From RUG626 sp051866775 (GTDB lineage: Bacteria; Bacillota; Clostridia; Oscillospirales; Oscillospiraceae), in contig JBJDXR010000020.1 of NCBI GenBank assembly GCA_051866775.1, positions 1 through 48,788 on the forward strand: a stretch of DNA of 48,788 bases, given 5' to 3'. The notes under the pieces were generated by a model that worked only from the letters and a program-made list of their open reading frames with translations, was not told the DNA's origin and made no database searches. Numbering within the stretch: the first letter of the stretch is position 1; each line of letters begins with the position of its first letter. The translations under genes and the position numbers were made by a program. Of this stretch, positions 40,562 to 48,788 are shown piece by piece.

Positions 40562-41722
40562 ATGACAGAGAATACTAAAAAAAGGATAACCGTGCTCGGC
40601 TCCACAGGCTCAATAGGCACTCAGACGCTGGAGGCGGCTGAGCTTCTGGGGCTAAAGGTGACGGCGCTTGCAGCAGGGAAGAACATAGGGCTTCTTGAAG
40701 AGCAGGCGCGGCGCTTTCGGCCCAGCCTTGTCGCTGCAGCTGATGAGGCGTCTGCAAGGGAGCTTGCGGTGCGTCTTGGGGATACGGATATTAAGGTCGC
40801 CGGTGGTAAGAGCGGGGTCATTGACGCCGCGGAGCTTGAAACGGACATTGTTGAATCCTCCATCGTCGGCGTCGCGGGACTTGAACCTACCATGGCGGCT
40901 ATCCGCTGCGGCAAAAGGCGCATAGCCCTGGCAAATAAGGAGACGCTGGTGTGCGCGGGAAGACTGTTTATGCGTGCGATTGAGGAGCACGGATGTGAGC
41001 TTCTGCCGGTGGACTCGGAACATTCCGCCATATTCCAGTGTCTAATGGGCGGAAGAAAGAATGAGCTCAAGAGGATACTTCTCACGGCGTCGGGAGGACC
41101 GTTCCTTAATCTCACAAAGGAAGAACTTAGGACAGTCACAAAAGAGCGTGCGCTTAAGCATCCAAACTGGGACATGGGGGCGAAGGTGACGATAGACTCC
41201 GCAACCATGATGAACAAGGGCCTTGAGGTCATTGAGGCTATGCACCTTTTTGACGTACCTCCGGAGAGAATAAAGGTGCTTGTACACCCGCAGAGCATTG
41301 TCCATTCGGCGGTGGAGTTTGTTGACAACTCCGTCATTGCGCAGATGGGAGTGCCTGATATGCGCCTTCCCATACAGCTGGCGCTCACCTATCCAGAGAG
41401 GGGCAGGTCCCTTGCTGCGGAGCTTGACCTTACAAAGGCCGGGATGCTTACATTTTTAGAGCCGGACCTTGATAAGTTCGGATGCCTCAGGCTTGCGCTT
41501 TCCGTTGCCGGACGCACGGATGCGGCGCCGGTGGTAATGAACGCCGCCAATGAGATAGCTGTCGGACTGTTTCTGGAGGATAAGATCGGCTTTACCGACA
41601 TCTGCGGTATAGCCGGGGAGGCCGTGGAGGCTCTGGGGAGCCGGCCGGCGGACAGCATAGCCGAGGTTTTGGAGCGGGATACGGAAGCCCGTGAGCTTGT
41701 TTTGAAGTCAAAGGAACACTGA
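40562..41722 (+). CDS. dxr: 1-deoxy-D-xylulose 5-phosphate reductoisomerase
   Basis: 386 aa from ATG 40562; an in-frame TTG at 40547 is possible but less likely. The NADPH-binding start is VLGSTGSIGTQTLE, followed by ALANKETLV, the catalytic and metal-binding VDSEHSAIFQCL, the SGGPF loop, and HPNWDMGAKVTIDSATMMNKGLE split over the active site. It catalyses the first committed step of the MEP pathway. It is collinear with ispG three genes on. Confidence 0.97.
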   Translation: MTENTKKRITVLGSTGSIGTQTLEAAELLGLKVTALAAGKNIGLLEEQARRFRPSLVAAADEASARELAVRLGDTDIKVAGGKSGVIDAAELETDIVESSIVGVAGLEPTMAAIRCGKRRIALANKETLVCAGRLFMRAIEEHGCELLPVDSEHSAIFQCLMGGRKNELKRILLTASGGPFLNLTKEELRTVTKERALKHPNWDMGAKVTIDSATMMNKGLEVIEAMHLFDVPPERIKVLVHPQSIVHSAVEFVDNSVIAQMGVPDMRLPIQLALTYPERGRSLAAELDLTKAGMLTFLEPDLDKFGCLRLALSVAGRTDAAPVVMNAANEIAVGLFLEDKIGFTDICGIAGEAVEALGSRPADSIAEVLERDTEARELVLKSKEH

Positions 41723-41724
41723 TT

Positions 41725-42777
41725 ATGTATATTGTCATAGCGATACTTGCTTTTGGAATACTGATAGCTGTACACGAATTCGGACATTTTATAACTGCAA
41801 AGGCCTGCGGGGTAAAGGTGAACGAGTTCTCCATAGGAATGGGTCCGGCGATACTTAAAAAACAGGGTAAGGAGACCCTGTACGCCCTGCGCTGCCTGCC
41901 TATAGGCGGCTACTGCGCCATGGAGGGCGAGGATGAGGACACCGGGGATGCTCGGGCGTTTTCCCACCAGCCAGCGTGGAAGAGGATGATAATCCTCGTC
42001 GCCGGGGCGGCCATGAACTTTCTGCTCGGACTTTTAATTGTGATGATCCTTTACGCTGGCGCTGAGGCGTTTGTGGGGAACACTGTCGCTCAGACTGTAG
42101 ATGGCTTTAAATATGCCGAAAACGGTATTCAGGCCGGCGACAGGATCTATTCCATAGACGGTCACAGGGTATTCTATTCCGGCGACTTTTCCACCTATAT
42201 GGATCGCTCCTCCGGCACGGTGGATATGGTGGTTATACGCGATGGAGAGAAGGTACTCCTTGAGGATTACGCGCTGAAGCCTGAGTATTATTTGGATGAT
42301 AATGGTGAGCAGGTTTACCGCTACGGGCTTACCTTCAGCCTTATTTCGGCAAATCCGTGGGAGAAGCTCAAGTATTCCTGCTACACCTCCTATAATTTTG
42401 TCAGGCTTGTCTGGATGGGACTTACCGACCTTGTGACGGGCGCCGTGGGACTTAATGATATGTCGGGGGTTGTGGGGATAGTCTCAACTATCAACGACGT
42501 TGGACAGGAGTCGGCCAACACTGCGGCGGCCCTTCAGAATATTGCGTACCTATGCGCGTTTATCGCTGTGAACTTAGCGGTAATGAACCTGCTGCCGATA
42601 CCGGCGCTTGACGGCGGGCGGGTGTTCTTCCTTATTATTGATGTGATAATTGAAAAAGTTTTCCGCAAAAAGGTAAATCCCAAGGTCGAAGCCTACATCC
42701 ACGCCGCGGGGATGGTGGCGCTGCTGGGACTTATGGCGGTGCTTGTGGTAAATGATATACTGAGGATCGTTAGATAA
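41725..42777 (+). CDS. rseP: RIP zinc metalloprotease RseP (site-2 protease)
   Basis: 350 aa. The first membrane helix carries the zinc motif HEFGH in a VHEFGHFITAK segment; the second zinc ligand is in PALDGGRVF near the C-terminus. A PDZ domain lies between (about 115-195, YAENGIQAGDRIYSIDGHRV). Such proteases cut transmembrane anti-sigma factors or signal peptides inside the membrane. It begins 2 nt after the dxr stop. Confidence 0.96.
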   Translation: MYIVIAILAFGILIAVHEFGHFITAKACGVKVNEFSIGMGPAILKKQGKETLYALRCLPIGGYCAMEGEDEDTGDARAFSHQPAWKRMIILVAGAAMNFLLGLLIVMILYAGAEAFVGNTVAQTVDGFKYAENGIQAGDRIYSIDGHRVFYSGDFSTYMDRSSGTVDMVVIRDGEKVLLEDYALKPEYYLDDNGEQVYRYGLTFSLISANPWEKLKYSCYTSYNFVRLVWMGLTDLVTGAVGLNDMSGVVGIVSTINDVGQESANTAAALQNIAYLCAFIAVNLAVMNLLPIPALDGGRVFFLIIDVIIEKVFRKKVNPKVEAYIHAAGMVALLGLMAVLVVNDILRIVR

Positions 42778-42791
42778 AGGGCGGTGGAGAT

Positions 42792-43838
42792 ATGACTAGA
42801 CAGATCAATGTCGGCGGTGTGCCGGTGGGCGGCGGAGCCGGGATAACGGTACAGTCCATGTGCAATACAAAAACTCAGGACGTCAGTGCGACCGTGAGCC
42901 AGATACGCAGGCTCGCTGAGGCCGGCTGCGATATTATCCGAGTGGCCGTACCTGATATGGAGGCCGCGAAGGCGATCGGTGAGATCAAAAAGCAGATAAC
43001 CATACCGCTTGTAGCTGATATACATTTTGATTACAGGCTGGCTCTGGAGGCGCTTAACGGCGGGGTGGATAAGATAAGGATAAATCCCGGAAATATCGGC
43101 GGCGCGGAAAAGGTCCGCGCGGTGGCCCGCGCCTGTGAGGAGCGGAGAGTGCCTATACGCGTTGGGGTAAACTCAGGCTCTCTTGAAAAGCAGCTCCTGA
43201 TAAAGTACGGCGGGCCGACTGCCGAGGCGATGTACGAGAGTGCTCTGGGGCATACGAGGCTTCTTGAGGATGTGGGCTTTGGGGATATATGTGTCTCTGT
43301 AAAATCCTCCACCGTGACGCGCACGGTGGAGGCCTACAGGCTTATGGGGTCGAGGACGGATTATCCTCTGCATCTGGGCGTGACGGAGGCCGGTACTGAG
43401 TACCTCGGCACGGTAAATTCCGCTGTGGGGATCGGCGCACTCCTGATGCAGGGGATCGGCGATACCATTAGGGTATCCCTGACTGCCGACCCCGCTAAAG
43501 AGGTTGAGGCCGGCATAGCCATATTAAAGGCCGCGGGAAAACGCTCCGGAGGGGTTAAGCTTATATCCTGCCCCACCTGCGGACGGACGCAGATAGACCT
43601 TGTGCCGCTTGCGCAAAGCATTGAGGAGCGCTTAAAAGACGTACATAAGGACATAACCGTCGCCGTCATGGGCTGCGTTGTAAACGGACCCGGAGAGGCG
43701 AGGGAGGCTGACTTCGGCATTGCCGGAGGGATAAACGAGGGACTCCTGTTTAAAAAAGGGGAAATAGTAAAAAAGGCTCCGTACGACAAGCTTGCGGACG
43801 AGCTTCTGGCAATGATCGAAGAACAGGGAGAACAGTAA
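42792..43838 (+). CDS. ispG: 4-hydroxy-3-methylbut-2-enyl diphosphate synthase
   Basis: 348 aa. The TIM barrel opens with VQSMCNTKTQDV and includes VADIHFDYRLAL and KIRINPGNIG. The C-terminal cluster domain has CPTCGRTQIDL and MGCVVNGPGEAREADFGIAGG, giving the three Cys and the Glu of the 4Fe-4S site. It is the sixth step enzyme of the MEP pathway and needs reduced flavodoxin or ferredoxin. A GGTGGAG site precedes the ATG, 14 nt after rseP. Confidence 0.97.
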   Translation: MTRQINVGGVPVGGGAGITVQSMCNTKTQDVSATVSQIRRLAEAGCDIIRVAVPDMEAAKAIGEIKKQITIPLVADIHFDYRLALEALNGGVDKIRINPGNIGGAEKVRAVARACEERRVPIRVGVNSGSLEKQLLIKYGGPTAEAMYESALGHTRLLEDVGFGDICVSVKSSTVTRTVEAYRLMGSRTDYPLHLGVTEAGTEYLGTVNSAVGIGALLMQGIGDTIRVSLTADPAKEVEAGIAILKAAGKRSGGVKLISCPTCGRTQIDLVPLAQSIEERLKDVHKDITVAVMGCVVNGPGEAREADFGIAGGINEGLLFKKGEIVKKAPYDKLADELLAMIEEQGEQ

Positions 43839-43841
43839 AAA

Positions 43842-46800
43842 ATGCCATTGGAAAATGCAGTACCTTTTTGCGAGATGTTTCCGGGGTGCAGTGGCGACGG
43901 GGCGCTTGACGGAATACTGGGGAGCGCGCAGGTGCTCGATGCGACAGTCGAGCGGGCGGCCCGTAAAATGAGGCTCCGTGTGAGTTTCGGTGCCTTTGTG
44001 CCTCCGGTATACATAAATATGTTGGAGTCGAAGATAGCCGCAGAGTACAGCTTAAACCGCGTGACGGTCACGCCGATGTTCCCCGCGGAGAAAGTGCCTG
44101 TTCAAAAAACGAACAAGAGCGGCGGCCAGTCCGGCGCAGGGACAGCCATATTTGGAAAGCTCTATAAGAGCGAGATTACGCCCATGAGCGAGCTTACGCT
44201 GGACTCGGGAAAGGTCACGGTCTCAGGGCACGTTTTTGCCGTCACCTCCAGAGAGATAAAGAGCGGAGCCTTTGTCCTGTGCTTTGATATGACCGACGGG
44301 ACAAGCTCTGTCAGAGTGTCAAAATTCATAACCGATGAGGATATGAAAACGGCGGCAAAGACCATCAAGGAGGGCATGGATCTCACCGCCTCCGGAAATA
44401 TCACCTTTAATCGCTTTGACGGCGATATAGTTCTGGATCCCAGAGCCATAGCCACTGCTCCCGCCAAGGAGCCGCGGCAGGACCGCTCGGAGGAGAAGCG
44501 TGTCGAGCTGCACCTGCACACAACCATGTCCACCATGGATGCGACGACGGACACCAAGGCCGTGGTAAAGCGCGCTATATCGTGGGGGCATCCGGCGATA
44601 GCTATAACCGACCACGGAGTTTGCCAATCCTTCCCGGACGCCATGAACGCCGCAGGGGACAAGATAAAGGTAATTTACGGCGTCGAGGGGTACTATGTAA
44701 ATGATGTTGACGACCGCGTTGCGGTATCCGGTGAGCAGGACATGCCGCTCTCCGGTGAATTTGTGGCCTTTGACATTGAGACCACGGGGCTTGATTCCCG
44801 TGTTGATACAATAACGGAGATAGGGGCGGTGCTGTTTAAAGGTGGTAAAGAGGCAGGCCGATTCCAGACCTTTGTAAATCCCAGACAGCACATACCGCTC
44901 AATATAACGCAGCTCACTGGAATAACGGACGATATGGTCGCCGGCGCACCGGAGGAGGGCGAGGCCGTCAGGGCCTTTCTTGAATTTGCGGGGGGGCGTC
45001 CCTTCTGCGCCCACAACGCCAATTTTGATATAGGTTTTATTGACGAGGTGTGCATCCGCGAGGGACTGGACTTTAGTCCGACCTTTATCGATACTGTGAC
45101 GGTATCCCAGGCGGTGCTTCCCGAGATGAAGAGCCATAAGCTTGACCTTGTTGCGGGCAGGCTCGGCCTTCCTGACTTTGAGCACCACAGGGCATCGGAC
45201 GACGCGCTCACCTGCGGCCTTATACTCTGCAAATTCTTTGAACGAATGGCTGAGGAGGGCGTTGAGAGGATCTCTCAGATAAACGGCTACGTTCAGCCGA
45301 AGCGCCGGGAGTCGGCAAAGCACAAGCGCATGAGGCCACAGCATATAATCGTGCTTGCCAGGACTCAGGCGGGAATTAAAAACCTCTACCGCATCGTGAC
45401 AAAGAGCCACCTTGAATTTTTGAAGCGCAATCCTATAATGCCGAAGAGCCTTCTTATGCAGTACCGGGAGGGGCTTATAATCGGCTCGGCCTGCGAAGCA
45501 GGCGAGGTGTTCCAGTCCGTGGTCGATCACCGCAGCCGCGCGGAGCAGAGAAGGCTGGCATCCTTTTACGATTACCTTGAGATACAGCCTATATGCAACA
45601 ATATGTTCATGCTCAGGGGCGAAAAGCCCAAGGCAAAGGATGAGGAGGAGCTTCGCGACTTTAACCGCCGCATAATAGAGCTTGCCCGTGAGCTTGATAA
45701 ACCGGTGGTTGCCACCGGAGACGTACATTTTCTCGATCCGGAGGATGAGGTGTTCCGCCATGTGCTTCTGGCGGCAAAGGAATTTGAGGATGCGGATAAA
45801 TCCCTTCCTATATACTTCCGCACAACGGAGGAGATGCTTAAGGAGTTTGAGTATCTGGGCGAGGAGCTTGCCCGTGAGGTCGTGATAACGAACCCAAACC
45901 GTATCGCCGGTATGTGTGATAAGGTGCGGCCGCTTCCGGAGCCGATACTTTTTGCTCCGAAGATTGAAAATTCCGAGCAGCAGCTCAAAGACCTTGTCTA
46001 CGGGCGTATGCACGAGCTTTACGGGGAGAATCCGCCGGAGATCGTCTCAAAGCGTGTGGAGACGGAGCTGCATGATATACTCATGCGCCACTATGACGTC
46101 ATTTATATGTCCGCCCAAAAGCTGGTTCAGGACTCCCTAGAGCATGGCTACCTTGTGGGCTCCCGTGGAAGCGTCGGGTCGTCTATTGTGGCTTTCATGT
46201 CGGGAATAACAGAGGTCAATTCCCTGCCGCCCCATTACAGATGTCCCAAGTGCAAGAACACTGAGTTTATTCTGGATGGCTCCTATGGCTGCGGAGCGGA
46301 CATGCCTGACAAGGTGTGTCCCGTCTGCGGCACAAAATACGATAAAGATGGTTTTGATATCCCGTTTGAGACCTTCCTGGGCTTCGGGGGGGACAAGGTG
46401 CCGGATATCGACCTTAACTTCTCAGGTGAGTATCAGGCCAACGCCCACAAATACACGACGGAGCTTTTTGGCGCCGATCACGTGTTCAGGGCGGGCACCA
46501 TCGGGACAGTCGCCGAAAAGACGGCTTACGGCTATGTAAAAAAATACCTTGAGCTTACGGGAAAGACCGTGAGCCGCGCGGAGGAGACCAGGCTGGCTCT
46601 TGGCTGCGTTGGAGTGAAGCGGACTACCGGCCAGCATCCGGGAGGACTTGTGGTCATACCGCAGGATATGGAGATCGCGGACTTCTGTCCGGCGCAGCAT
46701 CCGGCAGACGATCCGGACACGGATATAATTACGACCCATTTTGAGTATCACTGCATGGAGGCAAACCTCCTGAAGCTGGATGAGCTGGGGCATGATGACC

Positions 46801-47843
46801 CGACCATGATAAAGATGCTTGAGGATATGACCGGCGTAAATGCCAGAAAGATACCTCTGGACGACCCGGACACAATGGGAATATTCAAGTCCGCGGCGCC
46901 CCTGGGGCTTACGGATGACGATCCGATAATAGGGAAGACAGGCACCATCGGTATACCCGAGTTCGGTACGAGCTTTACAAGGCAGATGCTTGTGGACACC
47001 CAGCCGGACAGCTTTGATACGCTCGTGAGGCTTTCGGGCTTCTCACACGGCACGGACGTGTGGCTTGGCAACGCAAAAGACCTGATCCTCTCGGGAACTG
47101 CGACGGTCAAGGACACGGTCGGATGCCGTGACGATATAATGCTCTACCTTATATCCAAGGGTATGGAGGAGAAGCTGGCATTTAAAATAATGGAGGCCGT
47201 TCGTAAGGGCAAGGTCAAAAAAGGCGGCTTTCAGGAGGGGTGGCGCGAAAAGATGGAGGAGCTCGGCGTACCTGAATGGTACATCGAGTCCCTTGCCAAG
47301 ATAGCGTACCTGTTCCCGAAGGCTCATGCTGTGGCCTATGTGACCATGGCGTTCAGAATAGCATGGTTCAAGGTCCACAGGCCGCTGGAGTTTTACAGCG
47401 CCTATTTCTACCGCCGCAGCCAGAAGGATGGCTTTGACGCCGCCATAATGACTCAGGGTGAGGACATAGTCAAGGCCAAGATAAAGGAGATAAAGTCAAA
47501 TCCCGACGCCACAGCAAAGGACGACGACCTGTACACTACTCTTGAGGCCTGCTGGGAGTTTTATAAGCGCGGTTTCCATTTTGCACCTATTGACCTTTAT
47601 GACTCCGATCCTGTAAAATTTAAGATAGTTGACGGGGGGCTGCGTCCGCCGTTCGTGGCCATCTCCGGACTTGGGGAGTCGGCGGCGTACGACCTTGCCG
47701 CACACAGAGGAGATAAGGAATTTGTGTCCATGGAGGAACTGGCGGCCAGCTGCCAGAAGGTCTCTAAGGCGCATATAGAGCAGCTTAAAAACCTTGGGGC
47801 GTTGGGCAATATGCCCGAGACGAGCCAGCTTTCGCTGTTTTGA
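43842..47843 (+). CDS. polC: DNA polymerase III PolC-type alpha subunit
   Basis: 1333 aa. Order of domains: a short N-terminal domain, an OB domain (about 105-210), the PHP domain (from VELHLHTTMST, about 222) with the DEDDh proofreading exonuclease inserted in it (FDIETTGLDSR near 310 and HRASDDA near 450), a four-Cys zinc site (CPKCKN and CPVCG, about 805-830), and the polymerase active site (PDIDLNFSG near 855, TGQHPGG near 928). It is the leading-strand replicase of low-GC Gram-positives. It is about 100 residues shorter than Bacillus PolC, mainly at the N-terminus. It starts 3 nt after ispG. Confidence 0.98.
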   Translation: MPLENAVPFCEMFPGCSGDGALDGILGSAQVLDATVERAARKMRLRVSFGAFVPPVYINMLESKIAAEYSLNRVTVTPMFPAEKVPVQKTNKSGGQSGAGTAIFGKLYKSEITPMSELTLDSGKVTVSGHVFAVTSREIKSGAFVLCFDMTDGTSSVRVSKFITDEDMKTAAKTIKEGMDLTASGNITFNRFDGDIVLDPRAIATAPAKEPRQDRSEEKRVELHLHTTMSTMDATTDTKAVVKRAISWGHPAIAITDHGVCQSFPDAMNAAGDKIKVIYGVEGYYVNDVDDRVAVSGEQDMPLSGEFVAFDIETTGLDSRVDTITEIGAVLFKGGKEAGRFQTFVNPRQHIPLNITQLTGITDDMVAGAPEEGEAVRAFLEFAGGRPFCAHNANFDIGFIDEVCIREGLDFSPTFIDTVTVSQAVLPEMKSHKLDLVAGRLGLPDFEHHRASDDALTCGLILCKFFERMAEEGVERISQINGYVQPKRRESAKHKRMRPQHIIVLARTQAGIKNLYRIVTKSHLEFLKRNPIMPKSLLMQYREGLIIGSACEAGEVFQSVVDHRSRAEQRRLASFYDYLEIQPICNNMFMLRGEKPKAKDEEELRDFNRRIIELARELDKPVVATGDVHFLDPEDEVFRHVLLAAKEFEDADKSLPIYFRTTEEMLKEFEYLGEELAREVVITNPNRIAGMCDKVRPLPEPILFAPKIENSEQQLKDLVYGRMHELYGENPPEIVSKRVETELHDILMRHYDVIYMSAQKLVQDSLEHGYLVGSRGSVGSSIVAFMSGITEVNSLPPHYRCPKCKNTEFILDGSYGCGADMPDKVCPVCGTKYDKDGFDIPFETFLGFGGDKVPDIDLNFSGEYQANAHKYTTELFGADHVFRAGTIGTVAEKTAYGYVKKYLELTGKTVSRAEETRLALGCVGVKRTTGQHPGGLVVIPQDMEIADFCPAQHPADDPDTDIITTHFEYHCMEANLLKLDELGHDDPTMIKMLEDMTGVNARKIPLDDPDTMGIFKSAAPLGLTDDDPIIGKTGTIGIPEFGTSFTRQMLVDTQPDSFDTLVRLSGFSHGTDVWLGNAKDLILSGTATVKDTVGCRDDIMLYLISKGMEEKLAFKIMEAVRKGKVKKGGFQEGWREKMEELGVPEWYIESLAKIAYLFPKAHAVAYVTMAFRIAWFKVHRPLEFYSAYFYRRSQKDGFDAAIMTQGEDIVKAKIKEIKSNPDATAKDDDLYTTLEACWEFYKRGFHFAPIDLYDSDPVKFKIVDGGLRPPFVAISGLGESAAYDLAAHRGDKEFVSMEELAASCQKVSKAHIEQLKNLGALGNMPETSQLSLF

Positions 47844-47860
47844 AAGGGGTTTGGATAAAA

Positions 47861-48788
47861 ATGAGCGAATCAGATATAAACAGAGTCTGGCCTGAATGGC
47901 AGGTGGAGGGGGTACTTGGCTCCGGGGCCTTCGGGACAGTATACCTTATACGCAGAACCGTGGATGATAACACTGTCTTTGCCGCGGCCAAGGTCATAAA
48001 GGTACCGCCCGCCGACGAGGCGGTGGAGAACGCCGAGAAGCTGGGTATCAGCCGGGACCTGCTTTCAACGTATTTTGGAAAGTTTAAAAACGATTTAAAC
48101 TGGGAGCTTACGATGTTCAGGACTGTAAGCTCACAGCACCTTGCCGTGATAGACGACCTTGAGGTCGAGGATGCCTCCGGCGGCCCGGGATGGTTTGGAT
48201 ACATACGCACGGGGCTTTACACGCCGCTCTCTGTCTATTTTGAGAAAAGCCCTTCCACACAGGAGGATGCCGCGAGGCTGGGAAGCGAGCTGTGTCAGGC
48301 GCTGGATGCCTGTGGGGAGTACTCCATGGTGCACGGAGAGATAAAGCCCGAAAACGTCATGGTGACCGATGCGGGAGGCTTTGTGCTTACGGATTTCGGT
48401 GTACGTCGCTGCCTTGAGAAGGCCGGTACCGGGATATTCGGCGCGATGGAGAGTGATTACGAGGCCCCGGAGCTTGGAGAGGACAGAAAATACACGCCCG
48501 CTGCCGATATTTATTCCCTTGGAATGGTAATGTGCTATACGGCAAACGGCGGCACACTGCCCGAAAACAGATCTCCCGATATGATTAAGGATATAGATAA
48601 GGGTCTTGCTGCGGTCATTAAAAAGGCGACGGCTGCCGATCCTGCGGAAAGGTACCAGAGCGCCGCTGAGATGCGCGCAGCGATAGCAAGGCTCCCGTTG
48701 GGCAAGAAATCCCCGCGCAGGGCCATGGCGGCAGCCGCGGCCTTTGACGCGGTTAAGAGAAACGGGGGAGCTATACGTCCTGCCACCG
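47861..48788 (+). CDS. Serine/threonine protein kinase-like protein, HGE variant (3' end cut by window)
   Basis: 309 codons are visible and the frame is still open at the window edge. Kinase motifs: glycine loop GSGAFGTVY (20-28), Lys44 in AAAKVI, catalytic loop HGEIKPENVM (158-167), DFG (178-180) and an APE-like EAPELG. The catalytic Asp of HRD/HGD is Glu160 here, while Lys, Asn165 and DFG are kept, so activity may be weak or absent. After the kinase core (about residue 285) a basic Ala-rich linker begins, as in kinases with an outer or forkhead-binding domain. It starts 17 nt after polC behind AAAGGGG and so belongs to the housekeeping operon. Confidence 0.88.
   Translation, partial: MSESDINRVWPEWQVEGVLGSGAFGTVYLIRRTVDDNTVFAAAKVIKVPPADEAVENAEKLGISRDLLSTYFGKFKNDLNWELTMFRTVSSQHLAVIDDLEVEDASGGPGWFGYIRTGLYTPLSVYFEKSPSTQEDAARLGSELCQALDACGEYSMVHGEIKPENVMVTDAGGFVLTDFGVRRCLEKAGTGIFGAMESDYEAPELGEDRKYTPAADIYSLGMVMCYTANGGTLPENRSPDMIKDIDKGLAAVIKKATAADPAERYQSAAEMRAAIARLPLGKKSPRRAMAAAAAFDAVKRNGGAIRPAT

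Noticed and set aside
44319..46013. Long minus-strand open frame (564 codons) inside polC
   Set aside because: polC is unmistakable on the plus strand through all its domains; the antisense frame has no motif, start signal or plausible composition.

Overview
The window looks like chromosomal DNA of a Gram-positive anaerobe of class Clostridia, most likely Oscillospirales/Oscillospiraceae. It carries a PolC-type replicase, a class B sortase, lipoproteins with Sec/SPII signals, SLH domains, CarD, SmpB/tmRNA, ferredoxin-type Fe-S enzymes and frequent TTG/GTG starts behind strong GGAGG sites. No mobile element, prophage, tRNA or CRISPR array was seen. Taxonomy is inferred from gene content only.

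Layout. 1-232: a 5S rRNA with its terminator, the tail of an rRNA operon. 281-7596: a lipoprotein with an internal duplication, then on the minus strand a GNAT acetyltransferase, a MacB/LolD-type ABC ATPase with a very large coiled-coil FtsX permease, and a class B sortase. 7789-10734: a SARP/BTAD regulator whose tail resembles a degenerate GGDEF domain, and a secreted SLH-transglutaminase protein. 10756-14535: a compact type IV pilus-like operon (PilC/GspF, four small one-helix proteins, a PilT-type ATPase). 14566-17190: a Pr6Pr membrane protein, a YitT protein and an alpha/beta hydrolase. 17279-19080: a yybP-ykoY (Mn2+) riboswitch with intrinsic terminator in front of a flotillin. 19202-22703: an MBL hydrolase, a GntR-ABC operon with its operator, and CarD. 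22917-26640: PfkB sugar kinase, D-lyxose isomerase-type cupin, Fe-S aldo/keto reductase and flavodoxin-like reductase. 26675-32259 (minus): GIY-YIG protein, a large lipoprotein, a DUF4358-MBOAT-DHHW acylation module, and a Cys-rich small protein.

32170-32833 is a non-coding stretch ending in a promoter overlapped by a PerR-type box. It drives a Fur/PerR regulator and a PTPS/QueD-like protein that lacks the usual catalytic cysteine and has a zinc ribbon. 34532-36752 holds the trans-translation locus (ssrA, SDR, cyclophilin, smpB), followed by a short MecA-like protein.

37445-48788 is one long forward housekeeping operon: pyrH-frr-uppS-cdsA-dxr-rseP-ispG-polC and a protein kinase-like gene cut by the window edge. 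It joins UMP synthesis, ribosome recycling, isoprenoid and undecaprenyl carrier synthesis, CDP-diacylglycerol synthesis, intramembrane proteolysis and DNA replication.

The best candidates for new biology are the Mn riboswitch-flotillin pairing, the retraction-ATPase-only pilus operon, the SARP-pseudoGGDEF fusion, the PerR-controlled Cys-less PTPS protein and the HGE-motif kinase.
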